Source of the DNA: Alphaproteobacteria bacterium MarineAlpha11_Bin1
GTDB taxonomy: Bacteria > Pseudomonadota > Alphaproteobacteria > MPNO01 > UBA830
Assembly: GCA_002937455.1 (NCBI GenBank)
Contig: PTJZ01000001.1
Coordinates: 310,001-374,000 of the forward strand
Length of the DNA stretch: 64,000 nucleotides
Direction of reading: 5' to 3'
Made by a program: the position numbers and the translations under genes. This document shows positions 9,916 through 17,506 of this stretch, piece by piece (position 1 is the stretch's first letter; each line of letters begins with the position of its first letter). The notes beneath the pieces are model-generated. The model was not told where the DNA came from. It ran no database searches and saw only the letters and a list, made by a program, of their open reading frames with translations.

Positions 9916-9984
9916 GAATTTTCAATAAAGAGAGTGACTCTAATTTTTGTATACTTTGTGCAAGAGATAAGTGGAGAAATATGA

Positions 9985-10785
9985 ATGAAAGTTAGCGTTG
10001 GCGATTTCGAAGTGAACTGCGAGGTTGAGGGGAAGGAAGGCGCGCCTTGGGTAACCTTTAGCCATGCATTGGGTAATAATCTGTCGCTTTGGGACGATCA
10101 GGTAGCGTTGTTGGAAAACGACTACCGGATTTTGCGCTATGACCATCGCGGGCATGGCGGGTCCGACGCTCCGCTAGGGCCATATTTCTTCGATGATCTG
10201 ATGAACGACGCTTGCGCATTGCTGGATCATTTCGATATCGAAAAAACCCATTGGGTCGGCCTGTCTATTGGTGGCATGCTTGGATATGGTATGGCACAGA
10301 ATCACGGAGACCGCCTAATGTCGCTGACCGCATGCGACTCCCGGCCTGATGCACCACCCGATTATGCTGCCTATTTCCAATACCGTATCGACACCGCTCG
10401 AGAAAAAGGCATGGAGGGTGTAGTGGAACCAACTATCACCCGCTGGTTTACACCGGAAACGGTGGAAGCCAACCCCCCGTCTTTAGACAAAGTGCGCAAC
10501 ATGTTGCGCTCGACTAACCCAGTCGGTCACGAAGGTTGCTGTGAAGCGCTGAAACGGCTGGCGTTCGGGCCTGGCCTCGGAAAAATAAAGGTGCCGACCT
10601 TGATCATTGGCGGCGCCCAAGACAAAGGCGCACCGCCGGAAATACTAGCCGAGGCAGCTGACGCAATCCCTAATTGCAGACATGTTGTGATCGACGGCGC
10701 CGGGCATATCGCTAACGTCGAAAACCCAGAAGCGGTAAATGCCGCATTGTCTACATTCCTGACCGAACTTTCGGTCTCGGTGTAA
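9985..10785 (+). CDS. Alpha/beta hydrolase, 3-oxoadipate enol-lactonase-like
   Basis: 266 residues. Alpha/beta-hydrolase fold with oxyanion-hole segment FSHALGNNLSLWD, strand-turn YDHRGHGGSDAP, nucleophile elbow GLSIGG, and a C-terminal catalytic His in GAGHIANVENP. This combination is typical of PcaD (3-oxoadipate enol-lactone hydrolase) and related enzymes, but other substrates are possible because the family is broad. Stop and the next start are 4 bp apart, so it should be co-transcribed with the split ThDP decarboxylase downstream. No other beta-ketoadipate-pathway gene is adjacent, so pcaD is not assigned as the name. Confidence 0.85.
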   Translation: MKVSVGDFEVNCEVEGKEGAPWVTFSHALGNNLSLWDDQVALLENDYRILRYDHRGHGGSDAPLGPYFFDDLMNDACALLDHFDIEKTHWVGLSIGGMLGYGMAQNHGDRLMSLTACDSRPDAPPDYAAYFQYRIDTAREKGMEGVVEPTITRWFTPETVEANPPSLDKVRNMLRSTNPVGHEGCCEALKRLAFGPGLGKIKVPTLIIGGAQDKGAPPEILAEAADAIPNCRHVVIDGAGHIANVENPEAVNAALSTFLTELSVSV

Positions 10786-10789
10786 TCCA

Positions 10790-11305
10790 GTGCCAGACCC
10801 GGCAGGTCCCAGCGGCTCAGAGCTGATTACGGCTCTGAAAATTTCAGGAGTCCGACACATCGCAGCCCTACCGGATATCACAACCAGTGACGGACTTCTT
10901 TGGCCGTTGTCCAAAGACCCGGAGCTGACCCTAATCCGGCTCTCAAAGGAGGATGAGGGCGTGTCAATCTGCGCAGCGCTTTCATACTGTGAAAAGCGGG
11001 CTGTGCTGCTCATGCAACAAACGGGGTTGATGGACTCCCTAAACAACGTTCGGGCTGTAGGCTGCGAATATGAACAGCCGGTCTGTATGCTAGTGGGGCT
11101 ACTCGGTAAGGAGGTGGACAAAGCACCAATCGAGTCCGCCAGCTTCGGCGTGCGCATAATCGAACCTGTACTGGACGCGATGGAGATCGACCATATTCTT
11201 ATTGATGGCCCGGGAGACGTCGCGCACCTGCCGGCGGCGATAGACCGGGCCTACGAAACATCACGTCCGATGGTTGCGCTACTAGGACGACAGGTTCAGC
11301 CATGA
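10790..11305 (+). CDS. ThDP-dependent decarboxylase, PYR (alpha) subunit, ComD-like
   Basis: 171 residues, GTG start 4 bp after the hydrolase stop. It resembles the alpha subunit of sulfopyruvate/phosphonopyruvate decarboxylases (ComD). The SKEDEGVSICAALSYCEKR segment carries the catalytic glutamate that activates thiamine diphosphate, followed by a LLMQQTGLMDSLNNV stretch like the family's QNSGLGNS region. It holds only the PYR half; the cofactor-binding half is the next gene, overlapping by 4 bp (ATGA), which supports a two-subunit enzyme. The substrate is probably a 2-oxo acid. No sulfopyruvate or phosphonate synthesis genes are nearby, so the substrate is not named. Confidence 0.78.
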   Translation: MPDPAGPSGSELITALKISGVRHIAALPDITTSDGLLWPLSKDPELTLIRLSKEDEGVSICAALSYCEKRAVLLMQQTGLMDSLNNVRAVGCEYEQPVCMLVGLLGKEVDKAPIESASFGVRIIEPVLDAMEIDHILIDGPGDVAHLPAAIDRAYETSRPMVALLGRQVQP

Positions 11306-11880
11306 TGCAGCGAATGGCCTGTTTTGAGAGGATCCGCGATCACCGCGACGGCGCCATCGTAGTATCGACCTACACATCGGCATTTGAATGGCACCGTGTC
11401 GATCCGGACCCACTCAATTTCGTCAGCGTGGGCGCTATGGGCCAAGCTTCCTCACATGCGCTCGGGCTTTCTATTGGCCTGCCGGATCAGAAAATAATAT
11501 TGCTCGATGGAGATGGAAGTCTTCTGATGAATCTATCCACCTTGACTACCATCGCAAACGCAGCGCCCAAGAACCTTGTTCATTTTGTGGCGGAAAATGG
11601 AACATATGAAGCAAATGGCGGCCATCCAACCCCGGCGAAGGGAACAGCCGATCTTGCCGGCCTTGCATCAGCGGCGGGCTATCTAGGTTCACATACGTAT
11701 GAAGAGTTGAGCCAGTTTGCAGTAGACCTGCCAGACCTTTTGGCCAGGCCGGGACCAGTTTTTGCGGCGCTGAAAGTGGAGGCGGGAGATGCGCCGCCAC
11801 TGCAATACGATTACCACTGGCTTCACCACGCCGACCGCCGCCGTGAATTTAGGGAAGCTGTAAAACCGTTGCTGAAATAA
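11302..11880 (+). CDS. ThDP-dependent decarboxylase, PP (beta) subunit, ComE-like
   Basis: 192 residues, overlapping the alpha gene by ATGA. This is the diphosphate-binding half. VGAMGQASSHALGLSIGLP matches the family's glycine-rich entry, and the ThDP motif begins GDGSLLMN and ends near VAENGTYEANGG with the Mg2+-binding Asn. Length fits ComE-type beta subunits. With the preceding gene it would form an alpha/beta decarboxylase of a 2-oxo acid. Downstream the sequence enters a region of gene decay on the opposite strand, beginning directly after this stop. Confidence 0.8.
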   Translation: MMQRMACFERIRDHRDGAIVVSTYTSAFEWHRVDPDPLNFVSVGAMGQASSHALGLSIGLPDQKIILLDGDGSLLMNLSTLTTIANAAPKNLVHFVAENGTYEANGGHPTPAKGTADLAGLASAAGYLGSHTYEELSQFAVDLPDLLARPGPVFAALKVEAGDAPPLQYDYHWLHHADRRREFREAVKPLLK

Positions 11881-12060
11881 TTATTTAGGATCCTGAGCGG
11901 GGTCGGCGAGAAATACTCCTGGTACGGGCACCATATTAAGCGGGGTCGCATCGTGCTCAGCTACATGATAGCAGTAGAAACCAAGATGATCAGCCCCAGT
12001 TACATAATCTATGCGCTGCGCAAACTGTTCCACAAGCGGCCGACCGGATCGAGTATCACC
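11881..12060 (-). pseudogene. Remnant of a luciferase-like (LLM-class) flavin oxidoreductase
   Basis: Reading the minus strand from 12060 to a TAA at 11881-11883 gives 59 residues resembling the N-terminal region of LLM-class flavin-dependent oxidoreductases. The telling parts are GRPLVEQFAQRIDYV, ADHLGFYCYHVAEHDATPL and NMVPVPGVFLA, matching the family pattern of a helix, then D-x-L-G-F-x-x-x-x-x-A-E-H, then the P-x-P-x-x-F-L-A helix. The match ends abruptly and there is no start codon or C-terminal two thirds. No intact copy is in the window. Identification rests on recalled family patterns over a short fragment. Confidence 0.5.
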
Positions 12061-12172
12061 TGCAAAAACCGTAGTATTTTTTCGTCCTGAACAACAATGG
12101 TACTCATGTGATCGAACCCCCCACCGCGGTAAGCTCGCGGCTTATCATATACCTATGAAAATGGAAGCTCAC

Positions 12173-12718
12173 ATGGCTCGCATACCTTTCTTGAAACCTG
12201 AAGATTTATCGGAATACAGAGATCTTGTTACCCAGATCACCGGCCGGCGGCGCGGTAAGTTAATAAATGTATACCGGACGCTACTACACAGCCCACCTCT
12301 GGCGGAAAGCTGGTTTAATCATATTAATAATATTCGTTGGGGTACGGAGCTAAATGGAAGACTGCGTGAAATAGTGATCGTTCGGGTGGGGTATTTGGTT
12401 TCTTCTGCGTACGTTCTGCGTCAACACGTACCTAATTTGGCGATTCAGGAAGGGATGACAGAGGAAGAGTGCGATGCACTCGCCGACTGGACGAAGTCTG
12501 ATCTTTTTACTGAAGCAGAGAGATCAGTGCTTAAATATGTCGATGCTATGACAAAGAATATAGTAGTATCCGATAGTATCTTCGCACCACTTAAAGACTT
12601 TTTTTCAGATCGTCAGATCGTAGAATTGACGCTGATGATTGGCGCATATATCTCGCATTCTCGGGTATTACAGGCGTTGGAAGTCGACTTGGAACCTGAT
12701 CAAAACGCCGGCATATAG
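12173..12718 (+). CDS. Carboxymuconolactone decarboxylase (CMD) family protein
   Basis: 181 residues from ATG 12173, preceded by GGAAG; in-frame ATGs at 12155 and 12161 are possible but the family usually starts with MARIP. The AhpD-like helical fold is visible: a central LNGRLREIVIVRVGYLVSSAYVLRQH segment, aligned with the usual RE-hydrophobic-active-site helix, then the EEECDALADW and FTEAERSVLKYVD helices. The usual Cys of the active site (family C-x-Y-E/C-x-x-H) is not present; the local sequence is SSAYVLRQH, so peroxidase activity of the AhpD type is unlikely. The reaction is unknown. A decayed paralogue lies directly downstream on the other strand. Confidence 0.8.
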   Translation: MARIPFLKPEDLSEYRDLVTQITGRRRGKLINVYRTLLHSPPLAESWFNHINNIRWGTELNGRLREIVIVRVGYLVSSAYVLRQHVPNLAIQEGMTEEECDALADWTKSDLFTEAERSVLKYVDAMTKNIVVSDSIFAPLKDFFSDRQIVELTLMIGAYISHSRVLQALEVDLEPDQNAGI

Positions 12719-12735
12719 ACATCAAGTTTACTAGG

Positions 12736-13237
12736 TTAGCCAGTGTTCGTCGGTCGTATCCCCCAGCTAACCTTTGCATAGGTTTCGGATATCACACGGC
12801 GGTCCGTATAGAGTTCTCTCCCGAATTCGATCAGGGCTACATCGGTTGAGTCTAGTTCCTTTATGGATTTTCGGTGCCTAACAATTTCGATAATTTCCTG
12901 CGATGTACCGTGTCGTAACGCCTCCGCTTCATGGGCATATCATTCAAAATGACAATTATACTCCCTTGCAGTCACCAAGATCACAAGCTCTCGCGTTCCG
13001 GCCTCTATAACCTTTGGCTGCTAAGATAAAGATTTACGGGTCTCAATCCATTGGACAATTCGGGGCTGTGAATTCTTATACCTCCCAGCCCTGTAGGTCT
13101 GTAAGGGAGCCACCGCTAGAATCCGCAAGCGCAACATAGGTCTGACGGCTTACATCATCCAGTAATTCGGGTTGGGGCAAGGGAAGCCTACAACATGATT
13201 CGGGGTCCACATCGGCTAGGAATTTTATATAGCTCAT
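12736..13237 (-). pseudogene. Decayed CMD-family gene with frameshifts and an in-frame TGA
   Basis: The minus strand starts at ATG 13237 with SRLPLP-type sequence (CCRLPLPQPELLDDVSRQTY, then ALADSSGGSLTDLQG), the usual N-terminus of CMD-family proteins near 180 residues. The frame stops at about 13080. The HSPELSN helix continues after a frame change, and from about 12990 a third frame carries RELVILVTAREYNCHFE, a TGA at 12940-12942, YAHEAEALRHGTSQEIIEIVRHRK, and the closing LIEFGRELYTDRRVISETY, ending at TAA 12736-12738. The TGA stands where the family has Trp (FEWxAHE). Frame breaks plus stops mean the gene is dead. It lies 17 bp beyond the intact CMD gene. Confidence 0.8.
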
Positions 13238-13269
13238 TATCGGCTCTGAATTATTCGGTTAGCCGCAGT

Positions 13270-14334
13270 TCAATCCCCGGAGCGGGCAAGACACGAGGTC
13301 ATCCCATTGGCCGTCTGACGCATCAGCTCAAAATATAGGTCAGGTCCCTGCGTGAGATTTGCACCTACAGGATCAAGGATCCCTATTTTCGCGTTTGTAC
13401 CGCGCACCGCAACTTTTACCAATGCTGCGGGAAACTGAGGCTCGGCAAATAAACATTTAGCATTAGTCTTATGAATAATTGCGCGTACTTCCGCTATCCT
13501 TCGGGCACCAGGTTCCTTCCCCATGTTAAGAGTAAGCGCACCGACGTATTTCATACCGAACTCTGCAGTAAAATACTGCCACGCATCATGAAAAGTCATA
13601 AACGGAAGATTGCGAACCGGCTGAAGTGTCCCTTCTAACTCTCTTTTAAGAGAACGGAGCCGAACCGAAGCGCGATCCGCATTCGCGTTGTACCGCCCGC
13701 TATTCGCAGCATCTTTCTCCGAAAGAATGCCTGCGATCATTTTGACAATGGCCACTGCGTTCTCTGTATGTAGCCATATGTGAATATCGTGCTTGCCGCC
13801 ATGATCATGGTGGCCATGCTCCTTGTGATCGTCATGCTCCTTGTGATCGTCATGATCCTTGTGGCCATGATCCTTATGGCCATGCTCCTTGTGATCGTCA
13901 TGATCCTTGTGGCCATGCTCCTTGTGATCGTCATGATCCTTGTGGCCATGATCCTTGTGATCATCATTATCATCATGTTCTGCCTGCCATTTTAGAACAT
14001 TCACACCTGGCGCCTTAATTAAATCGACCACAATGGCTCGTTCAGCCAAAGCTCGAAGAGGTTTGATCAAGAACGATTCGAAGGACTCATCAATTCGGAG
14101 TACGATTTCTGACTCAGCCAGTAATCGCGATTGCGAGGGCTTTAGCGTGTACCTATGTGGGGATTCGGATCCCGTGAGAAGTAATTGGGGCGTTCCGATA
14201 CCTTCCATGACCAATGCCGCCAAGGAGTGAATCGGGGGAATTGTCGCGACGACGCGGAGTTGGGCATACGCAGAGGAGAATGTTGCGACCACAAGGAAAA
14301 GTGCTATTAAAATGGTAGAAGTGCGAATAGTCAT
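13270..14334 (-). CDS. znuA: Zinc ABC transporter periplasmic binding protein ZnuA
   Basis: 354 residues. Signal peptide at 1-24, cleaved after AYA. Cluster A-I metal-binding protein: first zinc ligand H60 in SPHRYTLKPS, second H185 in HDIHIWL, third His in TFHDAWQYF, and a late Asp in ILDPVGANL. A His/Asp/Lys-rich loop (about 120-185) between the first two ligands is typical of ZnuA and here is long and internally repeated. It is divergent from zur-znuC-znuB, with a palindromic Zur-type site 11 bp from the start codon, so repression by Zur under zinc sufficiency is expected. It delivers Zn2+ to ZnuB/ZnuC in the inner membrane. Confidence 0.95.
   Translation of the reverse strand: MTIRTSTILIALFLVVATFSSAYAQLRVVATIPPIHSLAALVMEGIGTPQLLLTGSESPHRYTLKPSQSRLLAESEIVLRIDESFESFLIKPLRALAERAIVVDLIKAPGVNVLKWQAEHDDNDDHKDHGHKDHDDHKEHGHKDHDDHKEHGHKDHGHKDHDDHKEHDDHKEHGHHDHGGKHDIHIWLHTENAVAIVKMIAGILSEKDAANSGRYNANADRASVRLRSLKRELEGTLQPVRNLPFMTFHDAWQYFTAEFGMKYVGALTLNMGKEPGARRIAEVRAIIHKTNAKCLFAEPQFPAALVKVAVRGTNAKIGILDPVGANLTQGPDLYFELMRQTANGMTSCLARSGD
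13780..13977. repeat. Tandem repeat encoding the His-rich loop of ZnuA
   Basis: About 200 bp made of imperfect units of 9-33 bp, such as CATGATCCTTGTGGCCATG on the plus strand. They encode HKDHDDHKEHG-type units, about four or five copies in residues 120-185. Such repeats can expand or contract by slippage in multiples of 3 without breaking the frame. The antisense frame is also open, which explains a long Met/Ile-rich shadow reading frame here. Confidence 0.85.
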
Positions 14335-14345
14335 TTTGAATATTT

Positions 14346-14362
14346 ATGTTATAATATAACAT
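14346..14362. promoter_or_regulatory. Zur-type operator between znuA and zur
   Basis: The 17-bp site ATGTTATAATATAACAT is an inverted repeat of 8-bp arms around one central base. It matches the known alpha/gammaproteobacterial Zur box core (GTTATA-N-TATAAC). It lies between the divergent znuA start (14334) and the zur-znuCB start (14407), so one site can shut both promoters when zinc is plentiful. Confidence 0.85.
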
Positions 14363-14406
14363 CTTATGACATAAAGATTCAAAATGGTCAATTGGTGGAG
14401 TTTCTG

Positions 14407-14907
14407 ATGTCCTTTTCAAATCCGCTTAACGTTTTTCCGCAACCGGGTCATGATCATGACCTTTGCGCCTCAGCGGCACTTAAGATCGCGGAAGATAAGT
14501 GTAGGTTGAGAGGTCTTCGTTTTACGCCTCTGAGGCGCCGCGTTCTCGAGATTGTTTGGGCACAGCATGGTCCGAGTGGCGCATACGACATCCTCGGAAA
14601 ACTGCGTGGCGATAAACAAAAGGCTGCGCCTCCTACGGTATATAGGGCATTAGAATTCCTTGTAGAGAATGGTTTTGTACACAAAATTGAATCTTTGAAC
14701 GCCTTTGTTGGATGCGGCGGGGCGGAGCAAAGTCACAATAGTCAGTTCCTTATTTGCGGGAAATGTAACCAGATCGGCGAATTGGACGATCCGGAGATTT
14801 CCGCTCTAATTGAAAAGAAAGCTAAAAATATGGGCTTCAGGGTAGATCAGCCAACAGTGGAGATTATGGGTCTGTGTAGCGCCTGCAAAATCGAATCAGA
14901 TGCCTGA
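14407..14907 (+). CDS. zur: Fur-family zinc-uptake repressor Zur
   Basis: 166 residues from ATG 14407, with GGTGGAG at 14394-14400 upstream; a TTG at 14392 is also in frame but less likely. Winged-helix DNA-binding part: LRFTPLRRRVLEIVWAQHGPSGAYDIL, then PPTVYRALEFLVENGFVHKIES. Structural zinc site from two CxxC pairs, CGKCNQ and CSACK, near the C-terminus. Divergent placement opposite znuA, the shared palindromic operator, and the 8-bp overlap with znuC identify it as Zur rather than Fur. It represses zinc uptake when loaded with Zn2+. Confidence 0.93.
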   Translation: MSFSNPLNVFPQPGHDHDLCASAALKIAEDKCRLRGLRFTPLRRRVLEIVWAQHGPSGAYDILGKLRGDKQKAAPPTVYRALEFLVENGFVHKIESLNAFVGCGGAEQSHNSQFLICGKCNQIGELDDPEISALIEKKAKNMGFRVDQPTVEIMGLCSACKIESDA

Positions 14908-15634
14908 AGATCCGTTCACTACCCCGGAAATACTTATATCAGGCACAGGTATTAGTGCCAAATATGGCGGGCGTTCGGTGCTGCACGACATAGATATAGC
15001 TGTGAGCCGCAACGAATTTGTTACCCTGATTGGTCCAAACGGGTCGGGAAAAACGACGCTAGTTCGCATGTTACTTGGTTTAGAGAAGCCGGCTACGGGA
15101 GTAATAAACACTGCTGCAAATATGCGTGTCGGTTATTCTCCGCAGTCGCTCGCAATCGACCCAACTCTTCCGTTAAGCGTTGGCCGGTTTCTTAAACTTT
15201 CGGGAGTTAGTGAGACCATTCGTTTGGAGGAAGCACTTAATAGTGTTGGGGCCCCTGCCGTTCTCAATCAAGAGGTTCGCCTGTTATCAGGCGGGGAACA
15301 AAAACGTGTGATGCTCGCCCGAGCACTCTTGGGGGATCCTGATTTGCTAGTATTGGATGAACCCACGGCTAATCTCGACATACACGGTCGGACAGAGTTT
15401 TATAAATTGATAGGTACAATTCGGGACGAGCAAGCTTGCGGGATATTGCTGGTTTCCCACGATTTGGATCTGGTGATGTCTTCTACCGACAAAGTTGTCT
15501 GCATTAATGGACATGTATGCTGTTCGGGAAAGCCCGATGCCGTATCGCAAAACCCGGCCTATCTCGATTTATTTGGCGAAGCGGCATCACGTGTCGCTGT
15601 CTATCGGCACCACCACGAGCATAACCATGCCTGA
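14900..15634 (+). CDS. znuC: Zinc ABC transporter ATP-binding protein ZnuC
   Basis: 244 residues, starting inside the end of zur (8-bp overlap). ABC ATPase with Walker A GPNGSGKTT, signature LLSGGEQKRVMLARAL, Walker B LLVLDEPTANLD and H-loop LLVSHDLDLV. The C-terminus ends in HHHEHNHA, a small metal-binding tail common in ZnuC. It powers zinc import through ZnuB. Translation is likely coupled both to zur and to znuB, which it overlaps by 8 bp. Confidence 0.95.
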   Translation: MPEDPFTTPEILISGTGISAKYGGRSVLHDIDIAVSRNEFVTLIGPNGSGKTTLVRMLLGLEKPATGVINTAANMRVGYSPQSLAIDPTLPLSVGRFLKLSGVSETIRLEEALNSVGAPAVLNQEVRLLSGGEQKRVMLARALLGDPDLLVLDEPTANLDIHGRTEFYKLIGTIRDEQACGILLVSHDLDLVMSSTDKVVCINGHVCCSGKPDAVSQNPAYLDLFGEAASRVAVYRHHHEHNHA

Positions 15635-16421
15635 CTTCGTTCTGTACGCTTTGATTGCGGGCATAGGTGTCGCCGCCGTGATGGGCTCGATAGGCGTTTT
15701 TGTAGTCTGGCGGCGGATGGCCTATTTCGGCGATACGCTCGCCCATTCTGCTCTCCTAGGGATAGGTCTGGGGTTTTTCGTGGGTATCGATATCAATTTT
15801 GGGATTGTTGGTGTCTGCCTTAGCATTGCAGTTGGGATGGTCTACCTACGTAGACAACGTTATCTGGCGGAGGATACTCTTCTGGGAATTCTTGCCCACG
15901 CCTCCCTTGCACTTGGTCTGGTAGTAATATCATTTCTTTCCTCATTGCGTGTAGATCTGATGAGCTATCTTTTCGGCGATATCCTCGCCGTCACATTGAC
16001 GGATATCGCATGGGTATACGGCGGTGGTTCAATCGCGTTGGGGGTATTGGCATGGCTTTGGAAAGACCTCGTATCAATTACAGTGCACGAGGATTTAGCC
16101 CAAGTAGAGGGTGTTAATATTTTTCGCATCCAGATCGCATTCATGATGCTTTTCGCGCTGGTAATCGCCATAGCAATGAAGATTGTCGGTATCCTATTAG
16201 TAACTTCGCTTCTAATTATTCCCGCGGCTGCAGCCCGCCGTTTCGCCCGCACTCCGGAACAGATGGCGGTTTTTGCTGCCATCGCCGGATCTATTGCTGT
16301 GGCGCTCGGACTGCAGGGGTCGCTTCAGTGGGATCTGCCTTCCGGGCCGGCAATTGTCGTTGCAGCTACTATTGTCTATGCAGCTTCTTTAGCTATTCCC
16401 ATGCGGCAGAATGCGAGATAG
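15627..16421 (+). CDS. znuB: Zinc ABC transporter permease ZnuB
   Basis: 264 residues from ATG 15627 (MPDFVLYALIAGIGVAAVMGS); a longer frame opening at 15495 overlaps znuC and is rejected. ABC-3 family permease with about 8 hydrophobic helices. Characteristic segments are VFVVWRRMAYFGDTLAHSALLGIGLG and the late IVGILLVTSLLIIPAAAARRFA. It forms the inner-membrane channel of the ZnuABC importer. It ends 1 bp before the convergent stop of the gamma-resorcylate decarboxylase gene, so the two transcripts may overlap. Confidence 0.95.
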   Translation: MPDFVLYALIAGIGVAAVMGSIGVFVVWRRMAYFGDTLAHSALLGIGLGFFVGIDINFGIVGVCLSIAVGMVYLRRQRYLAEDTLLGILAHASLALGLVVISFLSSLRVDLMSYLFGDILAVTLTDIAWVYGGGSIALGVLAWLWKDLVSITVHEDLAQVEGVNIFRIQIAFMMLFALVIAIAMKIVGILLVTSLLIIPAAAARRFARTPEQMAVFAAIAGSIAVALGLQGSLQWDLPSGPAIVVAATIVYAASLAIPMRQNAR

Positions 16422-16422
16422 G

Positions 16423-17403
16423 TTATAAATTGATATCAAATAGCCGAGTCGAGTTTGTACGACCGATTTTTAGCCGATCGTCCTCGCTGATGGTGCAGTT
16501 ATCGAACCACCTGGCAGCGTGATCGACATTCTCGAAGGGCCAGTCTGCCGAAAACAAGATCCGATCCGAACCAATTTCTAGCATTGCGTCGATCAATGTC
16601 TGCGTGCGGAAATTTCCGGACGTAGTGATATAGAAATTATTCTGGAAATAATAGCCGAGCATCTTTTCAGCAGGATATGCACGTTCTTCACCAACCCACT
16701 TATTGCGGTTATCGACCCGCCACATACTGTAGGGAAGACCTTCCCCCATATGGCCTAGAACGATCTGAAGTTTGGGATGCCTATCGAAAAGACCAGAGGC
16801 CATTAGTCGCAGAGAATGAACGGCTGTTTCTTGGCCAAACGCCCATGTCGGACCAAGCAACCACGGATGGCCCTCGTAAATCTGCGCCATACTGGGTATT
16901 GGATTTCGTGGGTGCAGGTAGAAAGGTACATCTAGGTCAGCCATGACATCCCAGAAAGGTGTATATTGAGGAAGGTCGTAATAGACTGCAGACTGTTCGG
17001 TATCGACCTGTGAAAACCCGTTTACCAGCGCTCCGACAAACCCAAGGTCTCTTACACAACGCTCCATCTCTGCACAGGCCATATCAACGTCTTGCAGGGG
17101 CAATGCAGCAAAGCCACGGAATCGGCCTGGATTGCGTTCCACCCACTCTGCCAACATGTCGTTTGATTTCTTCGCTATTTCATTTGCGCGTTCCCGGTCA
17201 TAAATTGCTTGTACTGCTGGGGCATTCAGCGAAAGAATCATCATTTCGATGCCGTTCTGATCCATCTCGTCGATACGGCGGCCCTCGATATCAATTAGGC
17301 GCCCGGACAGTTCTTCCCAGGTTTCTGGCGGTAGGTAACCGTTCGAGTCTTGAAGAGTTTCTTCGATGGCGTAATGTTCTTCTAGAGCAATTTTCCCTTG
17401 CAT
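16423..17403 (-). CDS. Gamma-resorcylate (2,6-dihydroxybenzoate) decarboxylase
   Basis: 326 residues, close to the 327 of characterised enzymes. Amidohydrolase-superfamily TIM barrel that reversibly decarboxylates 2,6-dihydroxybenzoate to resorcinol. Metal ligands fall at the known positions: E8 and H10 in ALEEHYAI, H164 in YLHPRNP, H218 in GHMGEG and D287 in SADWPFE. The long conserved stretch around GPTWAFGQETAVH and TSGNFRTQTLIDA also matches. AGAGGAAA sits upstream of ATG 17403. A 12-bp palindrome ATATTATAATAT at 17488-17499 lies about 85 bp upstream and contains a -10-like TATAAT. No resorcinol hydroxylase genes are adjacent, so the in vivo substrate may be a related hydroxybenzoate. Confidence 0.9.
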   Translation of the reverse strand: MQGKIALEEHYAIEETLQDSNGYLPPETWEELSGRLIDIEGRRIDEMDQNGIEMMILSLNAPAVQAIYDRERANEIAKKSNDMLAEWVERNPGRFRGFAALPLQDVDMACAEMERCVRDLGFVGALVNGFSQVDTEQSAVYYDLPQYTPFWDVMADLDVPFYLHPRNPIPSMAQIYEGHPWLLGPTWAFGQETAVHSLRLMASGLFDRHPKLQIVLGHMGEGLPYSMWRVDNRNKWVGEERAYPAEKMLGYYFQNNFYITTSGNFRTQTLIDAMLEIGSDRILFSADWPFENVDHAARWFDNCTISEDDRLKIGRTNSTRLFDINL

Positions 17404-17506
17404 AGATATTTCCTCTTACTGTCTCGGAACCCCTTACGCCTAGCCGCAGGGCTGATCTATAGCGATCATATTTGGTTTAAATAGGTAATATTATAATATC
17501 AAACGG

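Noticed and set aside
12940..12942. In-frame TGA as a selenocysteine codon in the CMD remnant, given the nearby selD
   Set aside because: The TGA stands where the family has Trp, and the gene has further frame breaks and stops; no Sec-decoding genes are in the window.
13737..13995. Long open frames antisense and in other frames of the ZnuA His-rich repeat
   Set aside because: They arise from the repeat composition and encode low-complexity Met/Ile or Val/Leu strings.
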